64,000 nt of DNA, from assembly GCA_037577475.1 (NCBI GenBank), contig CM075184.1, forward strand, positions 31,457,094-31,521,093. The letters are read 5' to 3'. The stretch comes from Chaunax sp. Z400. Its lineage: Eukaryota; Chordata; Actinopteri; Lophiiformes; Chaunacidae. The number at the start of each line of letters is the position of its first letter. Position 1 is the stretch's first letter. Below are positions 1 through 13,090 of the stretch, piece by piece. The notes beneath the pieces were generated by a model that was not told the DNA's origin, ran no database searches, and saw nothing but the letters and a program-made list of their open reading frames with translations. The translations under genes and the position numbers were made by a program.

Positions 1-30
1 TACATGTTCTGTTCCTTAGTTTTAATCAGG

Positions 31-547
31 CAGTGGCAGATCTAGAATTTTTCTAAATCAGGGGCCATAGAGGGGCCACATTTTTTACAGAGGGGCCAAC
101 TATATGTCCAACATTCATGCACATGTCCTTATTCAGTAAGATGTATACACAGAATATTTCACCAGGCATTCATTGTTTGCTGTTGGCTCCATAGCTTTTA
201 GTAAAGACACATAATTGAATATATTATGCAAATTGTGCCTTTTTCAAGCACATTCTGTACATCAAAAACGTTTAGCAATTATTGAATTTTAAACTAGGAT
301 GCATAAATAAATATAAAACATGAGACACTTTTTCCAATTATGTAATACATAAAAATAATTTTTTACATTAAAGAAAATACTTGTATACTATATTACAGCA
401 CACACAACAGTTTAGAGGAGAAAAACTTGACATAGTCAAGTATTCAAGGTGTAAACAGACAAGTGACAGGACAGGGGCACTTCAGGGGCCAATCAGATTT
501 CAGCTGGGGCCAGTGCCCCTCTGACCCCGCCTCTGGATCCGCCCCTG
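31..547. mobile_element. hAT-like non-autonomous element, copy 1 (full ends)
   Basis: A 517-bp element beginning CAGTGGCAGATCTAG and ending CTGGATCCGCCCCTG; its ends are imperfect inverted repeats (CAGTGGCRGATC against CAGGGGCGGATC). It is flanked by a perfect 8-bp direct repeat, TAATCAGG, at 23-30 and 548-555. An 8-bp duplication with CAG...CTG ends is typical of hAT transposons. No transposase reading frame is present, so it would need help from elsewhere. The interior has repeated GGGGCC motifs near both ends and an AT-rich middle. It is the most complete of three copies here. Confidence 0.85.
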
Positions 548-2344
548 TAATCAGGGAAAACATACTTTGGCGCCACTGGCCCAGGTATGTTTTTATAGGC
601 GTAGTGATATTAAGGAGGGTGATGAGGTGTCTAGTCCTGAATGTGATTTGGTCGTAAAAATAAAGACGGTGCACGTTGCACAGCAAAAGTTGTCTCTGAG
701 CTTTTTCTTCACCCACGATGACTTTTATAATATTTAAGGCTTAGGGTTAACCAGATGTACACTTGCATAATCTTACACTTGTATTTACAGAATGTCTTCA
801 ACTCATATTTAAAGTGAGCACAGAAAAAGCATTATAGCATGTACATCATTCTGCACAGTGAAGCTCAAACATCCAAGTGAAGTAAAACAGTAAAGCACGT
901 TGTTGAGTCGACGCAGACTTTAAAGATCCATTAGTTATTGCGGTCAGTGCTTCTCAACACAGTTCAGGTTTCAAACATCCAGCCTAAGGACATGTTATGC
1001 ATTGAGATTTTATGAGGAAAATCAACAAGTGCATACATTTAAGAGCCAAGCCAGCCAATGAGGTCAGAGTCCTTGTGTCTTATGAGGCGTGGCATTTGAT
1101 TTACCATAAATTCATTATGAGACACCGCTCTCCTTACATGTGAAAGTTAAAGTCGTCTTTTTTTGCCTTTGGAGGAAGATGCTCCTCCAGACGTATCATG
1201 GTTTTGACTCCTTTAATGTCAAGCCTTTCCTCACTCAAAGATATTTATGTGCTCTTATAAATTTGCCATCTGCTTATCAGCAAACAAACAGAGACTTTCA
1301 CACTCTGAAGTGTTTCACCGTTTATCTGTTTTGCCAAGTACAGCTTGAAGTTAAACGTTTAATATTTTTTAAACACTTGATCATCCTGTCTCCAAAAGTA
1401 TGTGATGTCTCACTTCCCAGCATTTAAGCTACCCTTTAAAATGCATAATGATATTATAGCTTCATGATTAATCTCTTGCTTTTTTTTTTTTTTTTTTTAC
1501 CTTACTTACAGGGGATGTTTCGTTTTAAATGATAGTTGGAATGAAACAGGTTCAGGTTTTATTTCAGGAACACTGAGCCTCAGGCAATCTTTACAGCATA
1601 ACAGAGCAGCCTCAGGTGACTAGCCCTGATCTCTGACCTCCGTGTGGAAAAACATAATTTCGCTTGTAATGTAGCACAAATAGGATCATGGTAAAAGGTG
1701 AGATCTAACACGTTGTGGAAAAAGTGCAAAATAAAATCAAAGCTGTCACATCCATCCATTCATCCGCTGCTCTGCTGACTTTATGTTTCACCGGCCGTCA
1801 CATCCAGTGCCAGTTACTCCGCTTCCTTTAAAAGTTGCTTGGAAAGATTTGGTTCTCTTTTTTTCTCTTTCAAACTCTGCTTGAAACTATTGATCGTTGG
1901 ACACCTTCGACTGTACATTTTTTATGAAACCTGCCAGCTAGCTGATGTTGCCAAAGAAACCTTTTTCAAACGGGAACGTTTCCAAGGTCCGCTTATCGGT
2001 GACTTGTGTAGGCTGCAATTCCCCGGTTTCAGACAGCAAGCGTTAATGCATTACATAAATTCTCTACCTTTTACAACTCCTGTGCAGCCCACAGTATGTG
2101 ACTGTGGCCAACAGCTCGCATCCAGATAGCTGCTCTACAGTTCTTGCGTAAGGCTTCTGAATGGACATTGATAAGTTAAACTACTAAAGTGCTGGAGTAC
2201 TTGTTGACCCCAGGATCTTTTTCACATTTATAGAGGCATCCCAATTGTCCAAGTCAGCGGTGCATTAAAAGTCGTGTGACATGCAAGAGTCAAATTAAAG
2301 AAAGGTTCAGCAACAGATAAATTTTATTCCCTAGTAAAATGTAA

Positions 2345-2562
2345 CCTTTGCAGGGTCACAAAGGGGCTGGGTGAGAGGCGAGGCACACAGTTCACCACAT
2401 CAAGAGACAAACAACAATTTGTGCTCACAGACCATTTAGAGACACCAATTAACATATACTGCATGTTTTTGGACTGTGGGAAAAAGCCAAGATGCAGCCC
2501 TCATGATGCAAACTCCTCACAAAAGGCCCCAGGTCTGGATTCAAACAAAACCACCACATCAC
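2345..2562 (-). mobile_element. tRNA-headed SINE-like fish repeat, minus strand
   Basis: It contains ACAACAATTTGTGCTCACAG, CAATTAACATA, GCATGTTTTTGGACTGTGGG and CAAACTCCTCACA, a very common fish repeat. Near its end GGATTCAAAC (2538-2547) is a decayed box-B complement and the nearby CACCATG marks the head. Orientation is opposite to the copy at 42544. Diverged and partly deleted; boundaries are approximate. Confidence 0.6.
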
Positions 2563-5500
2563 CATGCCTTCCTTGGAACCTACACTTCCTATAATCCTAG
2601 TCCATATTGTCTCTATCCTGCCTAAATGCTCCCAGTTTCTAAGAAAGGCTCTCCAGCTCTATGATGTCATTATGGTTAATATCTTTGGTGAAGTCTTTGT
2701 GGAGCAACAGAAGAAACCGTCCCAAACTTGTCTCGACTTCACAGCCTGACTGTGTAAAATACAGTACTGGCCCTTTAACACCTGAATGCAGGAGTACGTG
2801 CTCAAATAAAGGCAATGCCCTGGATTAATTAATGGAAAATACATTAATCCAATTATGAGAAAAATGTGCTGTTAACTATTTTTAATTTCTCATCCTTGGG
2901 GCCATGTTTTAACAAGCTTTCATTCCATCCATGCTTAAATTGATCTGCAGAATAAAGGTGCTGGATTGTGGCAGTATCAGTGGAGGCATAAAGAATACAA
3001 GATGCCTCAACATGAGGCACAACTGAAAATTAATAACAAATTTTTACATGTTAATAACCCACTTGTAGACCAGACTGAATGAATTTCAGATGTTAGATAT
3101 GAATGCATACATGAATATTATTGGGTTTATATCTTTGGGGAAAGTAACTGACAATGCCTGGATTTTCCCAGGCTCAGTCAGCTGGAACCCAGTCATAAGG
3201 TTTTGTTCTGCTGCTGCTGGGATGTCAGATGGATGCACAGGGTGGTGCCCCCCCCCCCCCTCCCCCCCCTCCATCCGTAAGCACTGACAGACTTTAATTC
3301 TCCCTGAAACACTCCGACAATCCCCACCTCACTGCTATATGTTTATTTTCGCTCCACCTCCCTTCTCTCCTTTATTCATTTCATTGTCTCCTCGCCGCTT
3401 TGTAAATTTCCGATGTCTGGGTTTCTGATGTCCAACTACATCTGTTGGTAATCTTTATTCAGATCTCTGTGCCACCTTGATATGTCTTCTCTTAGTTGTT
3501 TACTCCTTTACTATTTAGGGGTGAGATGTTTTGACAAGCCTTCTGGGGTTTTCTTGTGTGATCTTCTCTTTTCATTTCAAGGCACAAATAAATAATACCT
3601 AAACTTAACTTATCCTCTTTTAGCTGCTCACAAACATACAGTAGCTCAGAGCCTGTCTGACGTCTGCCTTGGATATTTACTTTATATTCAAAGACATATG
3701 AAGAAAAAAAAAACTGTTTTAATGTATTAACTGCGATTCCTTTTTTCATAGGAATTCTTTTGAAACTGGTTAATTCACTGACCTTTGAATACGGCTGATG
3801 TTTTGATTTTTTTTTTTTAAAGAAAGTTTAAACTCATTTAACATGAAAGTCAAGTTTCTGAAGAAAATAGACGTCTAAAACCAAGCAGTTGTACAGAGTT
3901 TACTCTAATAATATATTCTCAAATTGGTAACATCACAAAATGTGTTATTGAAGGATGAGGCTAAATAAGATTTGGAATTTGAGAAGACACAACTTTGTGT
4001 ATCTGACGGTTTTCCATGCTCACAGTACGCTAATAGAGACACATGTCGTCTGTGATTAATCTTTCAAGTTGTCCCACCGTCTGTCCGTCTGTCTCATTAT
4101 CATGAATACGATATCCTGATATACACCTGGAGAGAATTTCTTCAAATCTACTTGAACTCACTGATGACCTGAGAATCTGGTGGCTAAAAGTCAAGGCGAC
4201 TTCATGAAACACGTTTTCAGCCATAACTCAAGAATTCAGACTCTTGTTATGACACACAAATGTGCAATAGGATTAAAAATGATGCCTAAAGGTCAATAAA
4301 CTGTGAAATAATACAACAATTAAAACCACATTTCTGGCCATTATTCAATGCCACGTCTCAGGAACAGAAGGGAAGACTCACCATATTTCACATTTGCTCT
4401 CCTACATAATTGGTGATACTAATCTTGTGATTGCAAAGATCTTCTGTGTCGTGGTGTTGAAGTTGTGTTTTACAATTTATAGTTTCTTTGCAGCAACATC
4501 CATATTTAGTTTCATAAGAGTTTATCTTTTTTGTTTTTAGATTCATTCATTAACTATTAGCCTGTCTCAGGCTGTAAAATGACTGAAATGAAACATATGG
4601 CTAAGAGTCTTCAGGTGGTTCTGACAACCTTTTTAAAACCCATCTCCTTTGCCATGCTGTTTCAGTGCCATAACCCCAAATGTCATTTAACCACTCAGGA
4701 GTTGCTAAGGCACGACTTGCCCGTTGGCCGTCACCAAACAGACCCCCTGCTGCTTCCGCATCGCGAGGCTCACCTCGGGCGGTGCACGATGGGCTCCTCT
4801 GTTATAAGCACATCATCAAGTTTGCATGAGCCTGTCTTTGTGGAAAGTAGGTCACGGCTGCCATCTGAGAATTAGGAGGAGAGAGTGGCGGTTTGCTCAA
4901 GATCCTCTGCATGCAGGGATGCTGTGAGAAGTCCTGGCCATGTGATCGAAACCAGAATCTCCCATGCCCCCCCACCACCTCATCTCTCGCATCTGCAGGC
5001 GGTCTTGGTGCCTTAAAAGATGCATACTAATGAAGCACCCCTCGCTTTAACAATCAAAAGATGCATTGAAGATGGAGGGGTGAAAAATACTGAAGGCTCT
5101 GCTGTTTTAGGCGGGACTAGTGAAACCCTTTAAAAGCTTTGCGGCCTTATTCCACCGTCTACGTGTTGACATTTAGTGGAGCTTCTGCTTTTATGCAACA
5201 GATTATGAGCCAGTGTCACCACTAAGTGCAAAGGTTTATCATGTCAAATTCAGGAGATTGACGCATGCAGGAAAAAAACAAAACAAAATATCTACCTACT
5301 TAAACCGCAATTTGTTCCACGGTGGCGTGAAAAAAACATGAAATCAACCCGAGTGGAAGGTTTCCCTGGAGCATGGTCCATCAATTTACATCTATTTAAC
5401 ATGAATTGCCTTTTTGCTGGATCTTTGTTATTATAATGAGCTCTGTGCTTGCTCAGTGGTAAGCAATAGTTATCAAGCGCCTGCTGCATGGCGACCATGA

Positions 5501-7949
5501 GGAAGACCATTGTATGTTTAATAAGGTACCATGAGCTCTACTGAATCCTAAGTTAGTCGTGTCTACATGTGTCTGCTTGGTGAAGTCCCACGGAAAGCAG
5601 CATCGCACCTGATTCCTTCCTTTGATTCTCCATCTCAATGGTTCTATATGAATCTGTCCTTTCCCTCTATTATCCCTTTGTTTCTCCTTTCTCTGTTTCT
5701 CTCTGTCAGTCCATCTCTGTCTCTCAGATACACCCTTCATTTCCCCCAGGTGAGGATGCGTGTCTGACCTCCACAGAGTCCATCGCTGCGCCCCAACTCT
5801 CACATGACATCACAACCTGAAACCAGCCCGGATGCTAATAAAGCTCTCGCCTTATTACTCATGTGGGAGGTTTTGTGTGTCAAAAACCATTAATCATTAG
5901 GTATTATCAATAAAGCACGAGTCACCCCACTGTCCTCAGTCAGACCTGTATGAATAACGCTCTTCTGTCAGTTTTCCGTTTAACGACGTTATCCATCTTT
6001 TTTCTTTTTTTTTGCTTCAGCTTCATGCTTTTAAACAAAATTCTGCTTCAGAAATGAATCGCGCTCATTCCTGCACCAAATCTCACTTCACACATGTCTG
6101 TGTGACTCCAAATGGTGTCTGCTCAGGGCTCCACCTCCATCTGTACAAATAAACGTGCTGATGTTTGGGTGGTAAACACTGATAATAAATGAATGGCTCC
6201 ATAATTCTGTCTGTTTAGCTTTGATCTAAACATCATCAGCCGCAAGGACAGAATAAAGCATCACGGCACATATGCACCTTTTTATTTTCCAGGAAGCAGA
6301 AAGATATATATTGGCCCTGAGCACCACAGCAGCCTCTATTTATTTATAGCTACAGATGCTCTGATATCTGTATTTGCTCTGTTCTGTGGACTATTGGTGC
6401 ACATTGTACTACATCAAAACATTATGGACCTGGCAGGCCATTCAGCTATACTCACTGATCATTCTCAGCGAGCAGAGGATTCGGTGGCCATACAAGCCAA
6501 GAGCACCAGGAGGGCTTTTTAAGACCCTGACAGAGCTTTGTGTGGAGGCAAATGAGAACACATTAAAACTAAATGGCCCACAGGGACTCGGCTCTCCTTC
6601 CTACTGGTTCCCTGTTGTTTCAATGACCTTGCTGCTCCACTCGAAATATCACAGCCGCTCTCCATCTTCCTTCACAGGCTAAAAAAAATCTCATCTTTGT
6701 AAGAAGCACCTGACATCAGTCTCTTCTGCTGCTGAATCATATCCTCCTCTCTCATATCTCCCTCTTCTAATCTACTCTCTCCTTGAAGTAAAAAAAAAAA
6801 AAGAAGCTTTTTTTCTTATTTCATTTCCATGATTTTGGCGCAGTGGTACCCGAGGTTTTTTTTTTTTTTTTGTGTGTGCACCACTTCATATTGATGCCTC
6901 TTTTATGGCACCTCTCCATGCACATTACGCCCACACATGGACACATCATAGACAATATATCATGCGACATAAATGAACTAACATCTACAATAAGTAAAAT
7001 ATGAGCCTATAGAACCCCCCCCCCCCCCAAAAAACAGAATGAATCATTCAAATAGCACCTTTATGTTGCTACGTTCCATGTCATGGTTTTGGTTTTTGTA
7101 AATTTAACGTCTCAGGTTTGTTACGGTTTTGTGTTTCCTGTTCGTTTTTATTTTGAAAGTTTATTTCTCCATGTCGTGTCTTTTTGCTCTACTTCCTGTC
7201 TTCTTGTTATCTATTTTGCTCTATTGGTTCCCATGTTTCTTTTACGTCTTCTGTATTTTAAGTCCGGTTCCTTCTCCCTCTGTGCCTGTGTATTCCCTGC
7301 CTCATGTTCCTTTATCATTGTGTCTTTTTTTGTGTCTTTCCCTTTAAGTTTTCCCTCCACAGTGATTGTCCGATTGTCTCCACCTGACTCTCACTGTCTC
7401 CTCTCTGCCACCTGTTTCCCATTGTCTCGTCAGGCAGTGTATTTAGTCTGCCTTAAACCTTAATTCCTGTTTGTTGCCAGTTTGTACATTGATGTGGATT
7501 TCTCATCACCTGGTCCAACTATCTCCTTCATTTCCCCAGTAAGTCTCCTCAGTTTTCAACTCAGCGTGTTATTTGCATAATTGATTTTTTGTTGTTTTGG
7601 ACTTCCTGGACTTCACCTTATGGATTCTGGTTGCCTGTTAACTTTGATTATTTGTTTTCTAAATCACTGAACCTCATCCTATTTGTCTCAGCCCCTGCTG
7701 TCTGCATTTGGGTCCTCACTCTTAATATCGCTGAAATGTAATAGACCATGTTTTTTGCAGATTTGAAGCTAAATTTTTAACTTTCTTCCTGAGAGTTTGA
7801 TGAGGACAAAGATTCCACTCTCATATATTTGCTGTGAAGCTGCCGCCTGCTGTTGTAGTTATTGTACACACCACACATATAGGTTAATTTAACAAATTTA
7901 CCATACAAATTTATCTTACTTATTGGGTTTTGTATTATTTATTTTATTA

Positions 7950-8100
7950 TAAGATAAGATAAGAGATAAGATATCCCTTTATTAGTCCCACAGTGGGGAA
8001 ATTTACAGCATTGCAGCAGCACAGTGTACAAAAAACACAGCAGGAGGAGGGGAAATAATATAAAAAATACAATACAATAAAGGAGGGGGGTAAAGTGTCT
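7950..8100 (-). repeat. Retroposon 3' end, 'CCCACTGTGGGACTAATAAA' type, minus strand
   Basis: The + strand shows AAGATAAGATAAGAGATAAG, then ATCCCTTTATTAGTCCCACA and GTGGGGAAATTTACAGCATT. On the minus strand this is a 3' end finishing in a (CTTAT)n tail, a form common in fish genomes. The LINE clade is not certain. A shorter opposite copy is at 26180-26222. Confidence 0.5.
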
Positions 8101-9571
8101 CAAAAATATAATATATAATATATAATTATTTTATAATTAGTTACAGCACTATTATTTTATATTATATATATATTTATATTTCTATATGTATAACATTTAC
8201 ATTTTATTCACAATCCCTTGTATGAGATAATTTTAGTTCCTACTTGCTACTGTTTACAGGGGGAACAGATGCGAGTGGTTGCTGCATGTGCTTCTGAATA
8301 GGAAGAACCAGCGTGCCGATACTGCCCTACTGTGTCGGTGATAATTAAAGAAGTTCTAAGAGAAACTCTAGCCCCCCCCCCTTATTACCCACAGCCTGAG
8401 AGACTGGAGAACTTTACCCTCACCAAGAAACCAAGGTTACAAACGTAAAGCAACAAAATGTAACTGCAGAAAGCTGTGTTTCGTCCATCTCGTACATATC
8501 TCTAAGCTCTCTGAAAACGTGCCCAATTATGTATGGAATGAATGCAGACGACGTACATAGTGAGAATAGCATTATTCAGGAAGCTAAACAGACATAGTGT
8601 TTAAGCAGAATCAGATGTTCTGATCGGAGAAGGAAGTTGTTAAAGCAGAGGCTTCGATTTAAGGGCGTTTGTTGAAATTTCTAGACCTAATTTAACTTTT
8701 ACTAGATTATTATCAGGGGACAGAAGGCAGGAGTTGGAGGTCAGTAATGCGGTGCAAACTAAACTTATTATGCTCTCAGCATGAATTTGTTTTCTTTTTA
8801 TATCTTTCGAAGAATTAATATTTATCCAATGACTCTGAAATACCTTCTATTTTGCAATGCCAAGCAACCAACGGACAAGGGTTTGACAAATTTTGACCTT
8901 CTACAACCGTTATCGGGACACAGTAGATTTGAGGAAGTTTTATCATCTCATATTTAATGCACTCCATAAATCAGAGTTCAGAGTATAATTTATTAATAGC
9001 TCAAGATCCCCACATTGAGTCAATGTCAACAGAGTCAACAGGGCTTGACAACAACAACAACAACAAGAATCATGAGTGCATAACTATGAGGAGTGGCACC
9101 TTTGGGAGTGTGTTGGCTCTTTGGCTAAATTAGCCTCCGTGTGGAAAACTGGTATTTCTTCTTCGACATGACTTTGATGGAGAAACCGGCTGGCGTGTCA
9201 GTCAGGAGAAGAGACTTGCAGTGGCAGCTGTCTGCTGGAACTGCAGGGGCTTCTTATTTCCAGAGGAAGCCATCACCTGTCAAGCATCACTAATGTGTTT
9301 ATTGTTACTCCAAAGACCAAGTTGTTCCCCTTCGGTTATTTTAGAGAGGAGAAACAGGGAGGCGGTTCAGCATTTCCGTGCTGATGAAGCGCGTTGTTTT
9401 CGGATAATTTTCCCTGGATAATTATTCCACTGTACAGTACAGTCTACTCTATAGATGTACAGTATGTGCGTGCACAGATTATGAGACAATGGACCCATGT
9501 GTGCAGACATGTGAAAGGCTCCTAATCCTGCCAGCAAGACACCGAGATTGAAAGACACACAAAGAGATTAC

Positions 9572-9690
9572 CGTGTCGTTTGTAGTCGTTTTGTGTCTCT
9601 ATGTCCTTTTGTGTCATTTTGCATCTGTTTATGTTTTTTTGCATCTTTTTGTGGTTGCTTTACATCTCTTTGCAGTCGTTTGAATGACTT
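9572..9690. repeat. Minisatellite-like 'GTAGTCGTTTTGTGTCTCT' repeat
   Basis: About five diverged units of 20-25 bp with the pattern TTTGTAGTCGTTTTGTGTCT; variants read TTTTGTGTCATTTTGCATCT and TTTGCAGTCGTTTG. Such T/G-rich tandem units are frequent in fish genomes. Confidence 0.55.
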
Positions 9691-9723
9691 TCCAAGAAAT
9701 GTTGACTTCAGACAGAGGATCTA

Positions 9724-9890
9724 GACCAGGGGTCCCACTAATCTTTAGGGCCACAGGTCTTTACAGAGATGTTAGGACCAACTGGCAAGGCTTTATGTTT
9801 TGCGGTAGACTGTTGAGACGTGGTCTAAAGGTTATCCTGTCTGGCTGGATGCATTAGGAATCACTCACGGGCCATCATTTAGATAGAATA
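9724..9890. mobile_element. Possible hAT-like repeat fragment
   Basis: It opens with CCAGGGGTCCCACTAATC and has GGGCCACAGG and CACGGGCCATCA further on, words typical of transposon-derived fish repeats. Only one plausible end is visible and the boundaries are approximate. Confidence 0.25.
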
Positions 9891-9899
9891 GTGTGTGTC

Positions 9900-9904
<5 letters not shown>

Positions 9905-9944
<40 letters not shown>
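9905..9944. repeat. (GT)n microsatellite
   Basis: About 20 uninterrupted GT units. Confidence 0.95.
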
Positions 9945-9945
<1 letters not shown>

Positions 9946-10595
9946 AGAGAGAAGCAGTTACTTAAATGAAAGCAAGGGGGAAAAAAAGAAAAAGCAAACA
10001 AATCGAATTTTCATCAACCTTGAGCCCCGTCTCTCCCTTGTCCCTTCTTTCCCACTGGAGGTAATTGGTTGACACTGAAGACCTGCGAGAGAACTGTGGC
10101 ATGCATGTTATTGGATTTCAAATTTTAGTCGGAGAGCAAGGAGAAACGTTTAGGAGGAATTTAACAAGAACCCTTTAAGACTTCCTTCCTGCATCACGTT
10201 TCACCAAAACAGAGAAAGTTGATGTTTATTGATTCACCCACACAGATAGGATGGTAGAGGTGTAGCTTTTCAGTCCTTGTGTCTTATATGTGGTCATGAA
10301 TTCTCCTGCCAAACACACTGATTGTGTCGTTTGCATCTGCGCCCGCCTTTTTGATTTGTTATTGGAATTGTACAAGAGCATGTACCAGCTTAAAGTTAAG
10401 TGTTTTGATTGTTCAGACAGTTTCAAGATATCTGGTACCATCAGCTGCCTCATACCGGAACTAAATGCATAGTCTGGTTTGTGAATTTCCATGGTTATCC
10501 ACCCAACATAGACATGGTGGGGTGGGGGATAGAGTTGTCAGTGTGTCAAAAAATTTTCTTTGCCTGTAGCATATCTCAAACTATACATATTTCTG

Positions 10596-10660
10596 TTAAT
10601 ATATATATACAGTATATATATATATATACTGTATATATATATATATACTGTATGTATATA

Positions 10661-10692
<32 letters not shown>
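10596..10692. repeat. AT microsatellite with CAGTATA/TACTGTA interruptions
   Basis: Alternating AT with spaced ACAGTATAT and ATACTGTAT words, making long self-complementary stretches able to fold back. Confidence 0.9.
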
Positions 10693-10697
<5 letters not shown>

Positions 10698-12779
10698 TCT
10701 ATTTTATTATTATTTCTATTTTTCAATGGAAATGTGGTTCTTAAGATGAGCCTTACAAAACTAGCTCCTCCAAACACATATCAGCCATATGATGTAGTAA
10801 TACTACGTACAAAATACTACATACTAATTTTATTTTGTGTGGTTTCCATGGAAACAAGGTGTTTTAGGTGACTCTGAAGGGTGGCCGTTATGTCAGCAGC
10901 ATATCTCACTAACTACACATTCTAGCCTCACCAAACTTTCCAAATCTATTAATCATGATAAGTAGTTGTGGAATTTAATATTTTTGATCTTTCTACAAAT
11001 CTTATTTTTTATGTTAACCCTGCAAAGATGATTGTAAGGTGACTTTTAAGGTTGGTCATCTTCTTCAAAGCATATATGAAATAATATCCACTACACTAGG
11101 CTCACCAAAAGAATGGAGGATATGTCATATACTGATGCATTTGTTGGAGACGACTGTTTTACAATGTCTGATTAGTCTGGAAGCGTTTTGATGTGCCATA
11201 CAATGGGGGGAAAAATCTAATTATTTTTTTCTATTATCTTATTACATTATAGTTTAATGAGAATCAAAAGATAAGTGTATAATGAAAGAACAAAATCCGA
11301 ATATTTATCCCTTGGACCACCTAATTATATCTTTACCACAATTATCAAAAAAGAGAAAAATCTATTCAAACACATATTCCTGTTCTGTTCATGTTCATAT
11401 GTTTTTTTTGTAGAGGGAAGGTGTGTTTGGCAGTAATACATTATGAGACTCGGTGTACAAATACTCTTACCTGTGTTCAGTCAGGCAAATGTCTGGATGC
11501 TAATCTTCTCTCTTTCAGATTAAATGTTAAATAAACCTCGACACACAGAAAAGTCTTTTATCCTTTGTTTGAAGGAGAAGATTTGTACACCTCCGTGTGT
11601 TTGACTCCCCCGAACAGCACACTTTCTCTCGCTGTCAACCTTGTTAACCAGTGTCTGTTCTTGCAAAAATAGCATCCTGTTATTTTGACACCTGGCTAAA
11701 TATCACCGTGGCTGAATCTAATTCCGACTGTGAGCCTTGTTCCTTTACTGCAGGTGTAAATTCCCGCTGTCACTTCGTCAACACGGAAATGCTAATTTAT
11801 CGGGAGCTCCAATTAGCATGAGGACTCAGGTGCTGAAGTGTCACACACATGATTCAACATAACCTTTTGCTTTGATTTCCCTTAAGCCTGATTTCTGGTA
11901 TTAACAACTGTTTCCCTGTCTCATGGCTGGGATCCTTATTATTGTGTGGTGTAGGCATACTCTGTTGTTGCATTGCTGTGATCATTCTGTCCTCCTGCTT
12001 TGTGACAAACTGAACTGATCTACATATCTTCATTTAAAAAAACACAAATCCTCTTAAATCAACTCTTCAGGCTTCTCTCTTCCACTCTTTACTTGTACCC
12101 TCCTTAATTTGCTCTTAACATTACGACAACAAACAACACCACGTCACCAACGGGACTGTGTTTGACTGGAACAAAAATACAGCTCTGAACACTGATGTGA
12201 CAGAAAACAAGACAGGCATGTTTAAAATATATATTTAGAATTGGAATATAAATTCCATTCACATACCAGCCCAATATCCCTGAGGTTTTGAGCCCTACAT
12301 TCTGCAGCATAGCTTGGATTCATGCAAGGGAAGGTCGGGTTGGATCCAGCTGAGAGGCCTGTTGTTTTGCCTCATGTCACAGACCTGCAGAAACAAGCGA
12401 TTTGTCATGCAAATCTTTATTTGCATCATGGATCATACAGTGTGGCAACTCTAACATCATCATTTCTGTTGCTCATATTACTTTGCATTCTTATTATCAT
12501 GACTTATCATTTGTGTATGGAGAAGAATGCACTAGGGTTGTCATAATATTCCAGTATTTACAATAATGCAAGATATTTAAAATTGAAATACTGATGTTAA
12601 CACACACATGATAATGTGTAAATAATCCAGTATAGATGTTAGGATTGTGGCTCTTTTATTTATCAGTTCATCACTTCAGAAATGTAATCGCCACACAGCC
12701 AGTGTTTACACTTCACCACAGGCAAACATGCACTGAGTGTGATGCGTGCTCAGCGACCAGATACTGTGTGGAGCAGACG

Positions 12780-13090
12780 GTCCTGACATGCCATGTCCCA
12801 TTGTGCTTCAAGACCTCAACCCTTATCCCCAGTCCCCACAAAACCCCGAAGACCACAGGATTTAATGACTTTCCACTCTGTACTCTTTCTCCCAGCTGCA
12901 CCTCCAGTCACCAGTCTGTCAAGCTCCTGGAGTTTGCAGACAACACCGCCCTCATTAGTCTCTTCTCTGATGGGGATGAGTCGGCCTACAGGTGGGAGAC
13001 TGATCACTCGGTGACCTGGTGCAGTCAGAACAGCCTGGTGCTGTGAACAAAGCGGAGATGGTTGTAGATTTCAGGAACAACCAAGGCTCC
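12780..13090 (+). pseudogene. Decayed LINE reverse-transcriptase fragment (CR1/L2/Rex1-like)
   Basis: A remnant of a non-LTR retrotransposon ORF2 reverse transcriptase. The frame at 12783-13043 reads PLCFKTSTLIPSPHK then TTGFNDF, the usual approach to the NDYRP block, but then jumps straight to SSHQSVKLLEFADN followed by DESAYRWE and TWCSQN, words common in fish LINE reverse transcriptases. The catalytic FADD-type motif is FADN at 12933-12944. The region between NDF (ends 12872) and the palm motif is missing, probably over 100 codons. The frame ends at TGA 13044; a further conserved stretch (EMVVDFR) continues in another frame from 13055. It is inactive, with no element ends recognised. Confidence 0.75.

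Noticed and set aside
463..716. Opposing small frames in the first hAT-like copy (also 56202-56408)
   Set aside because: They are translations of the transposon's GGGGCC-rich end repeated in the other copies; not a transposase.
4579..4875. 98-codon + strand frame
   Set aside because: No homology recognised and no splice signals fitting the gene; treated as chance.
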